Assembly: GCA_036402075.1 (NCBI GenBank)
Contig: DASWTP010000238.1
Location: 3,307-67,306 of the forward strand
Origin: Chryseosolibacter sp036402075
GTDB lineage: Bacteria > Bacteroidota > Bacteroidia > Cytophagales > Cyclobacteriaceae
Length of the DNA: 64,000 nucleotides
Direction: 5' to 3'
Below the pieces are notes generated by a model, which saw nothing but the letters and a program-made list of their open reading frames with translations, had not been told where the DNA came from and made no database searches. Made by a program: the position numbers and the translations under genes. Below are positions 16,685-25,952 of the stretch, one piece after another (position 1 is the stretch's first letter; each line of letters begins with the position of its first letter).

Positions 16685-18298
16685 ATGAGTCAAACATTCC
16701 ACGAACCAGCAGTGTACACCAACAACATCCAGGTAAAAGGCCTGATGAACGCTGGTTATGAACGGGTCCTGACACCAGAGGCACTTGAGTTCATTGGTTA
16801 CCTGCACGATCAGTATAATCAAAAACGCAAGTCACTCCTTGTGCAGCGCGATATCAGGCAGGAGAAATTTGATTCCGGTGAATTACCGGGGCTTCTCGAG
16901 TCCACAAAACAGATTCGTGAAAATGCATGGCAGGTAGATCCAATCCCGGCCGCACTGCAAGACAGACGTGTGGAAATTACCGGGCCCGTAGACCGAAAGA
17001 TGATCATCAACGCGCTGAACTCGGGAGCTAATGTGTTCATGGCCGATTTCGAAGACTCTACCTCTCCAACCTGGGAAAATATAATCGATGGCCAATTAAA
17101 TCTCATCGATGCAGTTCGTGGCAAGATCTCCTATATATCGCCTGAAGGAAAAACCTATGCACTGAAAGAGACGCCAGCCGTGCTAAAAGTAAGACCTCGC
17201 GGTTGGCACCTGGAAGAATCGCATATCCTCGTTGACGGTCTTCCAGCCTCAGCCTCCCTCGTAGACTTTGGACTTTTCATTTTTCACAATGGTAAATACC
17301 TGGCTGAGCAAGGAAGAGGTCCATTCTTCTATTTGCCCAAGCTTGAAAATCATCTTGAGGCAAGGCTTTGGGAGCAGGTGTTTACATCAAGCGAAAACAT
17401 TCTCGGCCTCGAGGAAGGAACAATCAAGGCTACGGTCCTCATCGAAACCATCACCGCTGCGTTCGAAATGGAGGAAATTCTTTACGAACTAAGAAAGCAC
17501 ATCGATGGCCTGAATGCAGGCCGTTGGGATTATATCTTCAGTATCATCAAGAAGTTCAGGAAGCGTTCAACGTTCGTTATGCCTGACAGGGCCGAGGTAA
17601 CGATGAATGTTCCTTTTATGAAAGCCTATGCCCAGTGGCTCGTCAAGGTTTGCCATAAGCGGGGAGCGCACGCGATGGGTGGAATGTCGGCTTTCATTCC
17701 CAGCAAGGACGAAGAGATCAACAAGGCAGCGTATACAAAAGTACGCGCGGACAAAGAACGCGAAGCAATGCAGGGCTATGATGGAACATGGGTTGCCCAC
17801 CCAAAATTAGTTGAGGTTGCTAAAGAGATCTTCGACAGGGTGTTTGGAAAGAATCCGCATCAAAAACACGTGATGCGCGAGGATCTGGATGTTGATCCGG
17901 CCGCGCTGCTCGACATTGCTTCCGCGAATGGCAAAGTTACCGAACGAGGAGTTCGCACCAATGTGAACGTGGCACTGCTCTACATTGAGTCGTGGCTCAG
18001 GGGCATTGGTGCTGTGGCCTTATACAACTTAATGGAAGATGCAGCAACCGCGGAAATTTCCCGCGCCCAACTCTGGCAGTGGATTCAGCATCGCACAAAA
18101 CTCGAAGACGGACGGACCATGACCGCTGAGTTGTACCAGGCGCTATGCGAAGAAGAGTACCAGGACATCCGCAAGCAATTTTTGAGTTCTGGCAGCGAGA
18201 CGCTTTCGCTAGCGACCTCGCGCCTGATCCTCGACCGACTCGTGCTTAGCCAAACATTCGAACCATTCCTTACGAGCCGTGCATACTTACACCTTTAA
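16685..18298 (+). CDS. aceB: Malate synthase A
   Basis: This 537-residue enzyme condenses glyoxylate with acetyl-CoA to malate, the second step of the glyoxylate shunt. Diagnostic stretches are FMADFEDSTSPTWENI, LKVRPRGWHLEE, the catalytic GRWDYIFSIIKKF block, and RGAHAMGGMSAFIPSKDEE. The length is that of the A form (about 530), not the 720-residue G form. It is followed after 30 bp by isocitrate lyase on the same strand, so both shunt enzymes are co-transcribed. The promoter region carries the putative operator array of the divergent RamB-like regulator. The pathway lets the cell grow on acetate or fatty acids, which agrees with the FadI-like thiolase elsewhere in the window. Confidence 0.96.
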   Translation: MSQTFHEPAVYTNNIQVKGLMNAGYERVLTPEALEFIGYLHDQYNQKRKSLLVQRDIRQEKFDSGELPGLLESTKQIRENAWQVDPIPAALQDRRVEITGPVDRKMIINALNSGANVFMADFEDSTSPTWENIIDGQLNLIDAVRGKISYISPEGKTYALKETPAVLKVRPRGWHLEESHILVDGLPASASLVDFGLFIFHNGKYLAEQGRGPFFYLPKLENHLEARLWEQVFTSSENILGLEEGTIKATVLIETITAAFEMEEILYELRKHIDGLNAGRWDYIFSIIKKFRKRSTFVMPDRAEVTMNVPFMKAYAQWLVKVCHKRGAHAMGGMSAFIPSKDEEINKAAYTKVRADKEREAMQGYDGTWVAHPKLVEVAKEIFDRVFGKNPHQKHVMREDLDVDPAALLDIASANGKVTERGVRTNVNVALLYIESWLRGIGAVALYNLMEDAATAEISRAQLWQWIQHRTKLEDGRTMTAELYQALCEEEYQDIRKQFLSSGSETLSLATSRLILDRLVLSQTFEPFLTSRAYLHL

Positions 18299-18328
18299 AC
18301 TATTTTTCAGACACTTACTTACAATAAT

Positions 18329-19642
18329 ATGAACAAGCAGGAAAGAATTTTTCAATTGAATAACAGCTGGAAGAATGATAGCCGTTGGACTGGAATTAAT
18401 AGGCCGTATACCGCTGAGCAGGTGGTAAAACTTTCGGGAAGCGTGCGGATTGACCATACCATCGCCCGACTGGGAGCCACACGGCTCTGGAATCTGCTTC
18501 ACACGGAAAATTGTGTGACAGCACTGGGCGCGCTGACGGGAAATCAAGCAGTGCAACAGGTGCAGGCGGGGTTGAAGGCAATCTACCTCAGTGGATGGCA
18601 GGTGGCAGCTGATGCCAACCATTCCGGACAAACCTATCCTGACCAAAGCCTTTATCCAGCGGACAGTGTACCCGGTGTGGTAAAGCGAATCAACAACGCC
18701 TTGCTTCGTGCTGATCAAATCCAAACGCAAACAGGCGAAGGAAACGTTCATTGGCTTGCCCCGATTGTCGCGGATGCGGAAGCTGGCTTCGGAGGGAATC
18801 TGAATGCATTTGAATTGATGAAGATGATGATTGAAGCTGGCGCGGCAGGTGTTCACTTTGAGGATCAGCTTTCATCAGCAAAGAAATGCGGCCACCTTGG
18901 TGGAAAAGTTCTCGTGCCAACCCGCGAGGCGATCGATAAGCTGATTGCGGCAAGACTGGCTGCTGATGTAATGGATGTTCCCACCATCATTGTCGCACGG
19001 ACAGACGCGGATGCGGCAAATCTTCTGACTAGTGATATCGATGAGCGCGATCGGAAATTCATCAAGGGGAACCGCACACATGAAGGATTTTACCATGTGA
19101 AAAACGGAATTGAACAGGCCATTAGCCGAGGTTTGTCCTATGCACCGTATGCTGACCTTGTTTGGTGCGAAACGTCTCATCCTGACCTTGATGAAGCCTA
19201 TGAATTCGCGCGGGGAATTCATGCCGAATATCCCGGTAAACTCCTTGCCTATAATTGTTCACCTTCGTTCAATTGGGCAGCGAAGCTTTCAGAAAAGGAG
19301 ATGCTCAACTTCAGGGAAAAGCTTGCATCTATGGGCTTCCGATTCCAGTTCATCACGCTGGCCGGGTTCCATGCGCTGAACACGAGCATGTTCGAGCTCG
19401 CTCTCGCCTACCGTCAACGCGGCATGGCTGGCTACTCGACACTACAACAAAAAGAATTTTCGTTACAGCAAGACTATGGATTCAAAGCGGTGAAACACCA
19501 GGCGTTCGTTGGAACGGGTTATTTCGATGCTGTCCAGGAAGTCATTACGAATGGACAGGCGTCAACCACTGCGTTGAAGAACTCAACCGAAGAAGCCCAG
19601 TTCAACCACGCACCTGCAAAAGAAATTACACTGGTAGCGTAA
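18329..19642 (+). CDS. aceA: Isocitrate lyase
   Basis: This 437-residue enzyme splits isocitrate into glyoxylate and succinate. The signature loop KKCGHLGGKV carries the catalytic Cys, and ADAEAGFGGNLNAFELMK and YAPYADLVWCETSHPDL are typical substrate and metal regions. The length matches the E. coli-type enzyme (434). It is co-directional with aceB, 30 bp downstream, and followed by a 12-bp hairpin. I see no regulatory domain or unusual residue. Confidence 0.96.
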   Translation: MNKQERIFQLNNSWKNDSRWTGINRPYTAEQVVKLSGSVRIDHTIARLGATRLWNLLHTENCVTALGALTGNQAVQQVQAGLKAIYLSGWQVAADANHSGQTYPDQSLYPADSVPGVVKRINNALLRADQIQTQTGEGNVHWLAPIVADAEAGFGGNLNAFELMKMMIEAGAAGVHFEDQLSSAKKCGHLGGKVLVPTREAIDKLIAARLAADVMDVPTIIVARTDADAANLLTSDIDERDRKFIKGNRTHEGFYHVKNGIEQAISRGLSYAPYADLVWCETSHPDLDEAYEFARGIHAEYPGKLLAYNCSPSFNWAAKLSEKEMLNFREKLASMGFRFQFITLAGFHALNTSMFELALAYRQRGMAGYSTLQQKEFSLQQDYGFKAVKHQAFVGTGYFDAVQEVITNGQASTTALKNSTEEAQFNHAPAKEITLVA

Positions 19643-19664
19643 GTCAATTGTTTTAAAATTCCTT

Positions 19665-19705
19665 TGTTCCTTTGCCTCCTACGCCCGTGGGATGGCAAAG
19701 GAACA
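19665..19705. terminator. 12-bp hairpin between aceA and rarD-like gene
   Basis: A perfect inverted repeat, TGTTCCTTTGCC / GGCAAAGGAACA, with a 17-nt loop sits between two convergent genes and could stop transcription from both sides. U-tracts are weak. Confidence 0.6.
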
Positions 19706-19736
19706 TTTGTGATCTGGTGATCGCATGACTTCCAGT

Positions 19737-20636
19737 CTACCCGGCAGCCACGTGCTTTAGCTTCGAGAAATTCTGCAAATTGAAAATCACCAGTGCAACA
19801 GCAATAATTCCGTAGCCTACAAGCTGAATCGAATTGATCGACTCATGGAATACCACAAAGGCGATCGTGAAATTGATCAGCGGATTGAGGTACATCAATA
19901 TTCCGATTGTTGCCGAGTTGATCCGGTTCAGGGCAAAAAGGTTAAGGAATAGTGGAACGACTGTAAAGAACGTGGCTATCAACAGAATGATACCGTAGAA
20001 ACGGTACGAAGTAGGAATTTCATTGACGAGCAGTCCGCTGAAAAACGTGAGAACAATGCTGGCGAATAACACCTGCACGCCCAACAGGATTAAACGATCA
20101 AAGCCTTGAACCTTGCGCTGTGTGATAAGATAAAGCGCGTAAGTAAACGCGGTGAGAAAACTATAACCAAGCTCGAGCGCTGAACTGATTCCGATCAGGA
20201 TACAGCTGAACGCGCACAACACTACGGCCACCCACTGCATCGTGCTCATTTTTTCCTTTATCAGTGCGTAGCCAAGCACCGCGGTAATCACCGGGCAAAT
20301 GAGGTAAGAGAACGAAGCTGTTTTGATATTGATATTATTGACGATGTAGATAAAGGTCAGCCAGTTCACGGTGAGCAATATGCCACCCGCCACGCAAAGC
20401 AAAATGATATTTCGTCTGGCTGTACTCGGCAGCGCCTGGAGCTTGCGCTTATTTTCAATTACCTCGCTTCGTTTAAACCCAACGACAAGAATGATGAGAA
20501 GCGCAAGCGAGAATAATATCCTGAAGTAAAGTATTTCTCCTGCGGAAAATTCGCTTAGCGCCCGAAGCGGAAGTGAGAAAAATCCCCAAACGACAAAGGC
20601 TGTGATGGCGGCTGCGTAATGTTTTCGATTGTCCAT
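19737..20636 (-). CDS. rarD: EamA-family transporter, RarD-like
   Basis: This 299-residue, ten-helix drug/metabolite transporter superfamily protein opens with KHYAAAITAFVVWGFFSLPL and has YFRILFSLALL, a RarD-like pattern. It contains two EamA repeats (about 5-145 and 150-290). RarD was named for chloramphenicol sensitivity in E. coli, but its natural substrate is not settled. It lies 21 bp downstream of a small membrane protein gene and may be co-transcribed with it and with purT. The family call is firm and the RarD subfamily likely. Confidence 0.82.
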   Translation of the reverse strand: MDNRKHYAAAITAFVVWGFFSLPLRALSEFSAGEILYFRILFSLALLIILVVGFKRSEVIENKRKLQALPSTARRNIILLCVAGGILLTVNWLTFIYIVNNINIKTASFSYLICPVITAVLGYALIKEKMSTMQWVAVVLCAFSCILIGISSALELGYSFLTAFTYALYLITQRKVQGFDRLILLGVQVLFASIVLTFFSGLLVNEIPTSYRFYGIILLIATFFTVVPLFLNLFALNRINSATIGILMYLNPLINFTIAFVVFHESINSIQLVGYGIIAVALVIFNLQNFSKLKHVAAG

Positions 20637-20657
20637 GAAGCCGCGAAGATAAGCAAA

Positions 20658-21041
20658 CTATTGTTCGATGTTCTTCTCTTCTTTTCGTGCGATGATCCTC
20701 TCTTTTTTGATGTCGATGCGAATCCAGTTGTAGATACTCATGTAAACGTTTGCAATCCATACCAGGGCAAATCCTGCCAGCAGGTAACCCACCCAGTTGT
20801 CCATCAGCAGTTTGTAGCCCGTGAGAATTAACATCAAAATAGTTACATAATGACTAAAGCAGTATTCGCAGGTAAAGAGGTAAAAAAATTTGCGTGTAAC
20901 CAATCGTTTCCCCGCCTGGCTTCGCCTGACACAGTACTCCCGCGGCTCGCGGAAGACTTCCTCATGCGTGACCGTCCAGGCGATGCATGCAATAGGCAAA
21001 GCGAGAATAAATAACCAGATGATTTGGGTAGAAAGTGTCAT
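20658..21041 (-). CDS. Small membrane protein with CxxC-His motif
   Basis: This 127-residue protein has an N-terminal membrane helix (IIWLFILALPIACIAWTV) and two more near residues 60-75 and 82-102. A cytoplasmic-looking loop holds VRRSQAGKRLVTRKFFYLFTCEYCFSHY, where a Cys-x-x-Cys-x-x-His could bind metal or form a disulphide. The C-terminus is strongly charged (DIKKERIIARKEEKNIEQ). I do not recognise the family. It sits between purT (66 bp upstream) and the rarD-like gene (21 bp downstream). Confidence 0.65.
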   Translation of the reverse strand: MTLSTQIIWLFILALPIACIAWTVTHEEVFREPREYCVRRSQAGKRLVTRKFFYLFTCEYCFSHYVTILMLILTGYKLLMDNWVGYLLAGFALVWIANVYMSIYNWIRIDIKKERIIARKEEKNIEQ

Positions 21042-21107
21042 AACGCAATTCTTACAAAAGGCATTTGCGTTTCACTAAAAAGGCACGCCAGCGCGGTCGC
21101 TACCCTG

Positions 21108-22292
21108 TTATGATACTGAAGGCCTGACTAATGAAGCAGCCTTATTTGCTTTAGCGCGCGCTTCTTCAATGCTCTGAGCCCTCGCAAGGCAGACACCCAT
21201 TCTACGTTCACCCCGCACTTCTGGCTTGCCAAACAGGCGGAGCTGGGTGTCTGGGTCAGTCAGTGCTGCTTCAATGTTTGAGAAGCGTACGTTACCCGAA
21301 TCGCCTTTTACGAGGATTACGCTCGAGGCAGAGGGCCCATGCTGGGTAATGTTTGGGATCGGCAATCCTAGAATGGCCCGAACGTGAAGTGCGAATTCGC
21401 TTAGGTCCTGCGAGATCATGGTGACCATACCCGTGTCGTGCGGCCGCGGTGACAATTCACTGAAAAAGACCTGCTCTCCCTTCACAAAGAATTCAACACC
21501 AAAAATGCCACGACCACCCAACGCGTCCACAACTTTGCCGGCAATATCTTGTGCAGTCTTCAACGCGGTCGGATGCATCGGATGTGGCTGCCACGACTCC
21601 TGGTAGTCTCCATGTTCCTGCCTATGGCCGATTGGCTCGCAAAACGAAATTCCTTCTTTGTGCTTAATGGTGAGCAATGTTATTTCATAATCGAAATCGA
21701 TAAAGCCTTCAATAATCACCCGTCCGCCTCCACTCCTTCCACCCTCCTGCGCATATTGCCACGCGTAATCGATATCTCTTTCAGATTTGACCACGCTCTG
21801 ACCCTTACCGGATGAACTCATGATGGGTTTAACTACGCAAGGCATGCCAATCGCCTTCACTGCGGAAATAAATTCATCCTTTGTGCCGGCAAACCGATAA
21901 GGTGACGTCTGCAGTTTTAACTTTTCAGCGGCAAGGGTTCGGATTCCCTCGCGATTCATGGTGAGTTTGGTGGCGTTTGCAGAAGGAATCACAGTAAAAC
22001 CTTCATGCTCGAGTTCGATCAGTGTGTCCGTTGCAATGGCTTCTACCTCCGGAATAATATAATGAGGTCTTTCTAGTTCAACTACTTTGCGCAAGGCCCG
22101 CCCGTCTAACATCGAAAGCGTGTGCGAACGATGTGCGACTTGCATGGCGGGAGCATTATCGTAGCGGTCTACAGCAATGACTTCAACTCCGAGGCGCTGA
22201 AATTCGATCACAACTTCCTTCCCTAGCTCCCCGGAGCCGAGGAGCATGACTTTAATTGCAGATGGCTTGAGTGGTGTGCCAATAGTGAGCAT
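21108..22292 (-). CDS. purT: Formate-dependent phosphoribosylglycinamide formyltransferase
   Basis: This ATP-grasp enzyme of 394 residues converts GAR, formate and ATP to formyl-GAR in purine synthesis, bypassing the folate-dependent PurN step. The N-terminal KVMLLGSGELGKEVVIE is the pre-ATP-grasp fold; SSSGKGQSVVKSERD is the glycine-rich ATP loop; FFVKGEQVFFSELSPRPHDTGMVT holds the metal-binding Glu residues. The start is placed at ATG 22292 (MLTIGTPLKPSA); the frame extends seven codons further to a TTG. The length matches E. coli PurT (392). It could lead a transcript with the two downstream membrane protein genes. Confidence 0.93.
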   Translation of the reverse strand: MLTIGTPLKPSAIKVMLLGSGELGKEVVIEFQRLGVEVIAVDRYDNAPAMQVAHRSHTLSMLDGRALRKVVELERPHYIIPEVEAIATDTLIELEHEGFTVIPSANATKLTMNREGIRTLAAEKLKLQTSPYRFAGTKDEFISAVKAIGMPCVVKPIMSSSGKGQSVVKSERDIDYAWQYAQEGGRSGGGRVIIEGFIDFDYEITLLTIKHKEGISFCEPIGHRQEHGDYQESWQPHPMHPTALKTAQDIAGKVVDALGGRGIFGVEFFVKGEQVFFSELSPRPHDTGMVTMISQDLSEFALHVRAILGLPIPNITQHGPSASSVILVKGDSGNVRFSNIEAALTDPDTQLRLFGKPEVRGERRMGVCLARAQSIEEARAKANKAASLVRPSVS

Positions 22293-22373
22293 AGTGGATT
22301 GTTTACCCGGCAAGGTAAAACTCCTAAGGGAGGCAAAAAAGAGAATTCTGCACGTCCTGGCTCACACGAACGG

Positions 22374-22730
22374 TTAGATCCGGTCGATAATCTCGTTGAA
22401 TACAATTGGTTTTTCGAGGCACATCATAAAACCTGCTCCCATCAGCCTCTCCAGGTCGCCTTTTTGAAGAAGAGACGTCATCGCAATGAAGACAGTATGG
22501 CTTCCGACTAGCGGTTTCAACTGCTTTAGAATGCCGATGCCGCCAAAATTTTCCCGGAAATGCGCCTCTATAAATATAACATCGAATGGAGTCTCCTTGA
22601 AGGCTTGGATGCCTTTCTCGGGATGATCAAAGATATGAAGCGTGATATCCTCACGTTGCCGGAACATCTTTTCATAGATATAACGGTTCACGAGATCATC
22701 TTCAAAAATGGCGACTAACGTTTTTTTCAT
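22374..22730 (-). CDS. Single-domain receiver protein with Glu at the phospho-acceptor site
   Basis: This is a 118-residue CheY-like receiver from ATG 22730 (MKKTLVAIFEDDLVNRY); the frame continues upstream, but that part lacks fold features. The acidic pocket (E10, D11, D12), the switch Thr in AMTS and the conserved Lys in LEKP are present. The acceptor position in FDVIFIEAHF is Glu55 instead of Asp. Such a substitution prevents normal phosphorylation and may mimic the phosphorylated state. No output domain is attached. It lies about 750 bp from a histidine kinase and a canonical receiver gene. Confidence 0.78.
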   Translation of the reverse strand: MKKTLVAIFEDDLVNRYIYEKMFRQREDITLHIFDHPEKGIQAFKETPFDVIFIEAHFRENFGGIGILKQLKPLVGSHTVFIAMTSLLQKGDLERLMGAGFMMCLEKPIVFNEIIDRI

Positions 22731-22763
22731 ACTAGTGGGACATTGGATGATGTCACGATCCAT

Positions 22764-23065
22764 GCCAATCGCTATGTGCCCGCTAAAACACTAATTTAAA
22801 GGCTATTCCGGTTAAATAAGTCCTCATTTGAGAAACCGGGCGGCTTACCGGAACGAAGCGCCTGATTTTTTGGAATTTTTTACCGGTTTCAGCGAAAACG
22901 CAGGCTAATTGTCCTGTGCTTGGTGGCGTATTCGGTCTGAATAGCGGACCAAAATGAAAATCATCTTATAAAATTTGGAGGGGAAATTCACTACGTATCT
23001 TTACCTAAGTAAAACTCTTTGTGTTTTGATCGATTTATTTATATTATGTTAGCGCAAATTTAAAC
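22764..23065 (+). promoter_or_regulatory. 302-bp gene-free stretch with a candidate promoter
   Basis: This gap separates divergent receiver genes. The best promoter candidate for the plus-strand receiver is TTTG at 22974-22977, an 18-bp spacer, and TATCTTTA at 22996-23003, one mismatch from the Bacteroidota TAnnTTTG element. It leaves a leader of about 55 nt. I see no RNA gene or conserved small ORF here. Confidence 0.4.
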
Positions 23066-23482
23066 ATGACCGGATCCGGCCCCCTAATCATTATCGAAGA
23101 CGATCCTGACGATCAGGACATGATCAAGCGAGTTCTATCGAAGATGGAACTTGTCAACGAGCAGAAGTTCTTTGCGGATGGGGAACAGGCGATCCAATAC
23201 CTTGAAAGCACAACAGAAAAGCCGTTCCTGATTATCAGCGATATCAATATGCCATTAATGAACGGGCTTGAGCTGAAGAAGTACATTCAGTCGAAAGAGT
23301 CCCTGCGAACGAAATGTTATCCGTTTGTATTTCTGACTACTACCGTAACAACAGCACAGGTGCAACTTGCGCATAGCCTTACCGTTGAAGGCTTTTTTGC
23401 CAAAGGCCAAAGCTATGAAGAACTGAAAGAAGTGCTCAAAACCATTATCACGTACTGGCAGCGTGCAAGGCATCCGTACTAG
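23066..23482 (+). CDS. Single-domain response regulator (Rcp1/CheY-like)
   Basis: This 138-residue receiver without an output domain has the acidic pocket in IIIEDDPDDQDM, the acceptor Asp59 in LIISDINMPLMNG, the Thr switch in FLTTTVT and Lys in FFAKGQSYEE. The EDDPDDQ opening is typical of the small receivers that pair with PAS-rich or phytochrome-type kinases. Its stop overlaps the stop of the convergent histidine kinase gene by 4 bp, which suggests the kinase is its partner. Output would be by protein-protein contact. Confidence 0.88.
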   Translation: MTGSGPLIIIEDDPDDQDMIKRVLSKMELVNEQKFFADGEQAIQYLESTTEKPFLIISDINMPLMNGLELKKYIQSKESLRTKCYPFVFLTTTVTTAQVQLAHSLTVEGFFAKGQSYEELKEVLKTIITYWQRARHPY

Positions 23483-25848
23483 CTGCTCCATCCCTGCGAT
23501 CGATTTTGCCTTGCCGGCAATACCACGTGAAATACTGACCCCTCGCCCTCGATCGATTTTGAATAAATAAGTCCCTGGTAACTGCCTGCAATCTTTTGGC
23601 ACACTGCAAGCCCTATTCCGGTGCCCGAAAATTTACTTCTTGTGTTTAATCGTTTAAAGATCTCAAAAATCTGACTACTATACTTTTCGTCAAAACCAAT
23701 TCCGTTATCCCTCACAAAGATGTCGTAGTAGGTCAGCGCGTTGTTGAGTTCCTTGAATTCCTGAACTTCTTTACGCGACAGAGTCCGATACCCGATATGA
23801 ATAGCGGGCGAAAGATCTTCCTTGCAAAACTTAAGGGCATTGCTAATCAGGTTATGAAACAACTGGCTCATTTCCTGGAACGAACCTTCGATCGTGGGCA
23901 GCGCCTGGATGTTGATTTCGGCACCCGACTCTTCAATTGTGAGTTCAAAATCCTCGAGCACGTTTTGCATCACTTCATTGAGGTCAATAGACGTCATTGC
24001 ATGTTCGGCTTTCATCAGCCTGGAAAAATTGAGCAGGTCCTGTATCAAATGCGTCATGCGCCTTGCGGCCTGGATTATTTTCTCGAGGCGCTCTTCGTTC
24101 GATGTACTGCCGGAAGGAACATTGCGCTTCAGGAGATCCGAGTACACGAGGATTTTTCGCAGGGGTTCCTGGAGGTCATGGCTCGCCACGTATGCATACT
24201 GCTCAAGTTCACGGTTTGACCGCTCGAGCTCCCGGTTTGCTGCGATTAGTTCAGCAGTCCGCGCTTCGACCCTTTCCTCCAGTGCCTCCTGGATTCTCTT
24301 GCGCTCCGTGATGTCCAAAACGGTTCCCGTAAGTCGATAAGCATCGCCATTTGCATTGTAGAAAGCCTGCCCAGCGGTTCGATGCCAGTAGGTTTTACCG
24401 GCAACTATCACGCGGTATTCAACCTGGTAATGAGCGCCTCCCTCAGCGCGAATCGACTTACGGATTTCCTGTGCTACTGCGTCTCGATCACGTTCATCGA
24501 TGGCGGCCAATATATCTTCGAATTTTTCGGGAGCGCTGACATCTATGCCAAACAGCACTTTTGTGCGCTCAGAACAAATGAATCGCTTCTCCGAAGGAAA
24601 ATAGTCCCACGTTCCAAGCTCGGCAGACTGCAGAGCGGTGCGCCATCGCTCCTCTGATTCGTGAAGCGCCATCTTAGCCTTCACAATGTCGCTTACGTCA
24701 ACCGCCATATTCAAAATACCATAGATCTTTCCTGCGGTATCGTAAAGTGCTTTGTACGTGAAATTGAAATAAAAGGTCTGGAGCTTGCCATCAACAACCA
24801 AATCCGCCCGATCCTCATTCGAATAGTATGTCTCCCCGGTTTTGTAAACATGCTGAAGCAAATCAAGGAAGGGCTGACCTTCGAGCTCGGGCACAGCGTC
24901 TCTCAGCCGTTTGTTGATCACAGAGCGATCTTTTCCCCAAAGACTCAACATCTCGTCATTAGCGATCTGAACGATCATTTCCTCACCCACGTAAACGGCT
25001 GTGGCCACCGTAGCATTCATGATCAGGTCGCGGTACCGCTTCTCACTCTCTTCAAGCTCCCTTCTTGCCATTACGAGGCCGGTAACCTCAGACGCAATCA
25101 TCATGATGCCAGTAACCGTCCCGTTACTGTCACTTATTGGAGAGTAAACAAAATTGAAGTACACTTCCTGCATTGCCCCGTGCCGCATCAGCCGTGCTTT
25201 CGTTTCCGTCCCCGTATACTCTTTTCCTGACTCAAGAACCGACTTGAGCAAAATAGGAAAAGGTTGATCAGCGATTTCTGGCAACGCCTCGAGCAACGGC
25301 TTGCCTATTATACTTTCAGACTTCGCCCACAATTCAAGCATTTTTTCGTTTGCGCGCTCAATTACGAAGTCTGCCCCGCGTGTGATCGCGATTGCCACCG
25401 GGGCCCTGTGGATCATCGCCTCGATCGAGAGCCCTTCCTCCTTCTCAACGGTTGGCTTCCTGGTTTCAAAGTGCAGGTCGTTGATTGAGACAATCTGGTG
25501 AATAATGGAAGTAACGTCACCGGCTTGTGAAAGAACCGGGGTGTTAACGATATGGTAAATAAGGGAAGCTTCATTTTTGCTAACACGGTGATGAAAACTG
25601 TGAGGAAGCCCAGTGCCAGCGACTGTTTTCAATGATTCCAGTAACGACTCATCCCATGCAAATTCGCAGTCGAGCTGCATTTCAAAAATCCGTTTGCCCC
25701 GGGCTTCGTTTTTTGCCATGCACACCTTCGCAGCGTATTCAGCGGAAATCGATGCAATGGTAAAGGCGGGAGCATCGTTATTCAAGAGGACATACAGTCC
25801 TGGCAACGCCTCGAAGGTGGACTCAAAATCTATTTGTAGCGTTTGCAT
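23479..25848 (-). CDS. Soluble multi-PAS sensor histidine kinase
   Basis: This 789-residue protein has no clear membrane helix and is probably cytoplasmic. It has four PAS-like units (about 5-130, 150-265, 275-390 and 400-515). The last is followed by a PAC-like segment (GTVLDITERKRIQ) and a coiled coil (EERVEARTAELIAANRELER). HisKA has the phospho-His in YVASHDLQEPLRKI, and HATPase_c shows the N-box SNALKFCKED, DNGIGFD, and FSGTGIGLAVC. PAS units 2 and 3 are near-duplicates (ANEKMLELWAKSES versus ANDEMLSLWGKDRS), pointing to internal duplication. It is tail-to-tail with the canonical receiver. The signal is unknown; the phytochrome-type His-kinase core (SHDLQEPL) is common in Bacteroidota. 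Confidence 0.92.
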   Translation of the reverse strand: MQTLQIDFESTFEALPGLYVLLNNDAPAFTIASISAEYAAKVCMAKNEARGKRIFEMQLDCEFAWDESLLESLKTVAGTGLPHSFHHRVSKNEASLIYHIVNTPVLSQAGDVTSIIHQIVSINDLHFETRKPTVEKEEGLSIEAMIHRAPVAIAITRGADFVIERANEKMLELWAKSESIIGKPLLEALPEIADQPFPILLKSVLESGKEYTGTETKARLMRHGAMQEVYFNFVYSPISDSNGTVTGIMMIASEVTGLVMARRELEESEKRYRDLIMNATVATAVYVGEEMIVQIANDEMLSLWGKDRSVINKRLRDAVPELEGQPFLDLLQHVYKTGETYYSNEDRADLVVDGKLQTFYFNFTYKALYDTAGKIYGILNMAVDVSDIVKAKMALHESEERWRTALQSAELGTWDYFPSEKRFICSERTKVLFGIDVSAPEKFEDILAAIDERDRDAVAQEIRKSIRAEGGAHYQVEYRVIVAGKTYWHRTAGQAFYNANGDAYRLTGTVLDITERKRIQEALEERVEARTAELIAANRELERSNRELEQYAYVASHDLQEPLRKILVYSDLLKRNVPSGSTSNEERLEKIIQAARRMTHLIQDLLNFSRLMKAEHAMTSIDLNEVMQNVLEDFELTIEESGAEINIQALPTIEGSFQEMSQLFHNLISNALKFCKEDLSPAIHIGYRTLSRKEVQEFKELNNALTYYDIFVRDNGIGFDEKYSSQIFEIFKRLNTRSKFSGTGIGLAVCQKIAGSYQGLIYSKSIEGEGSVFHVVLPARQNRSQGWSS

Positions 25849-25902
25849 AGGACATGAACGGATCCTGAAATCTCGCTAAATTTTAATGCCGCGATAAATG
25901 AA

Positions 25903-25930
25903 AAAGGCAGGGTGCTTCAGTCCTGCCTTT
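25903..25930 (-). terminator. Terminator after the PNPOx-like gene
   Basis: A 9-bp stem, AAAGGCAGG / CCTGCCTTT, with a 10-nt loop gives on the minus strand a hairpin ending in TTTTT. It is 22 bp past the stop of the oxidase-like gene. Confidence 0.75.
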
Positions 25931-25952
25931 ATCATATATGATTAGAGGTATT

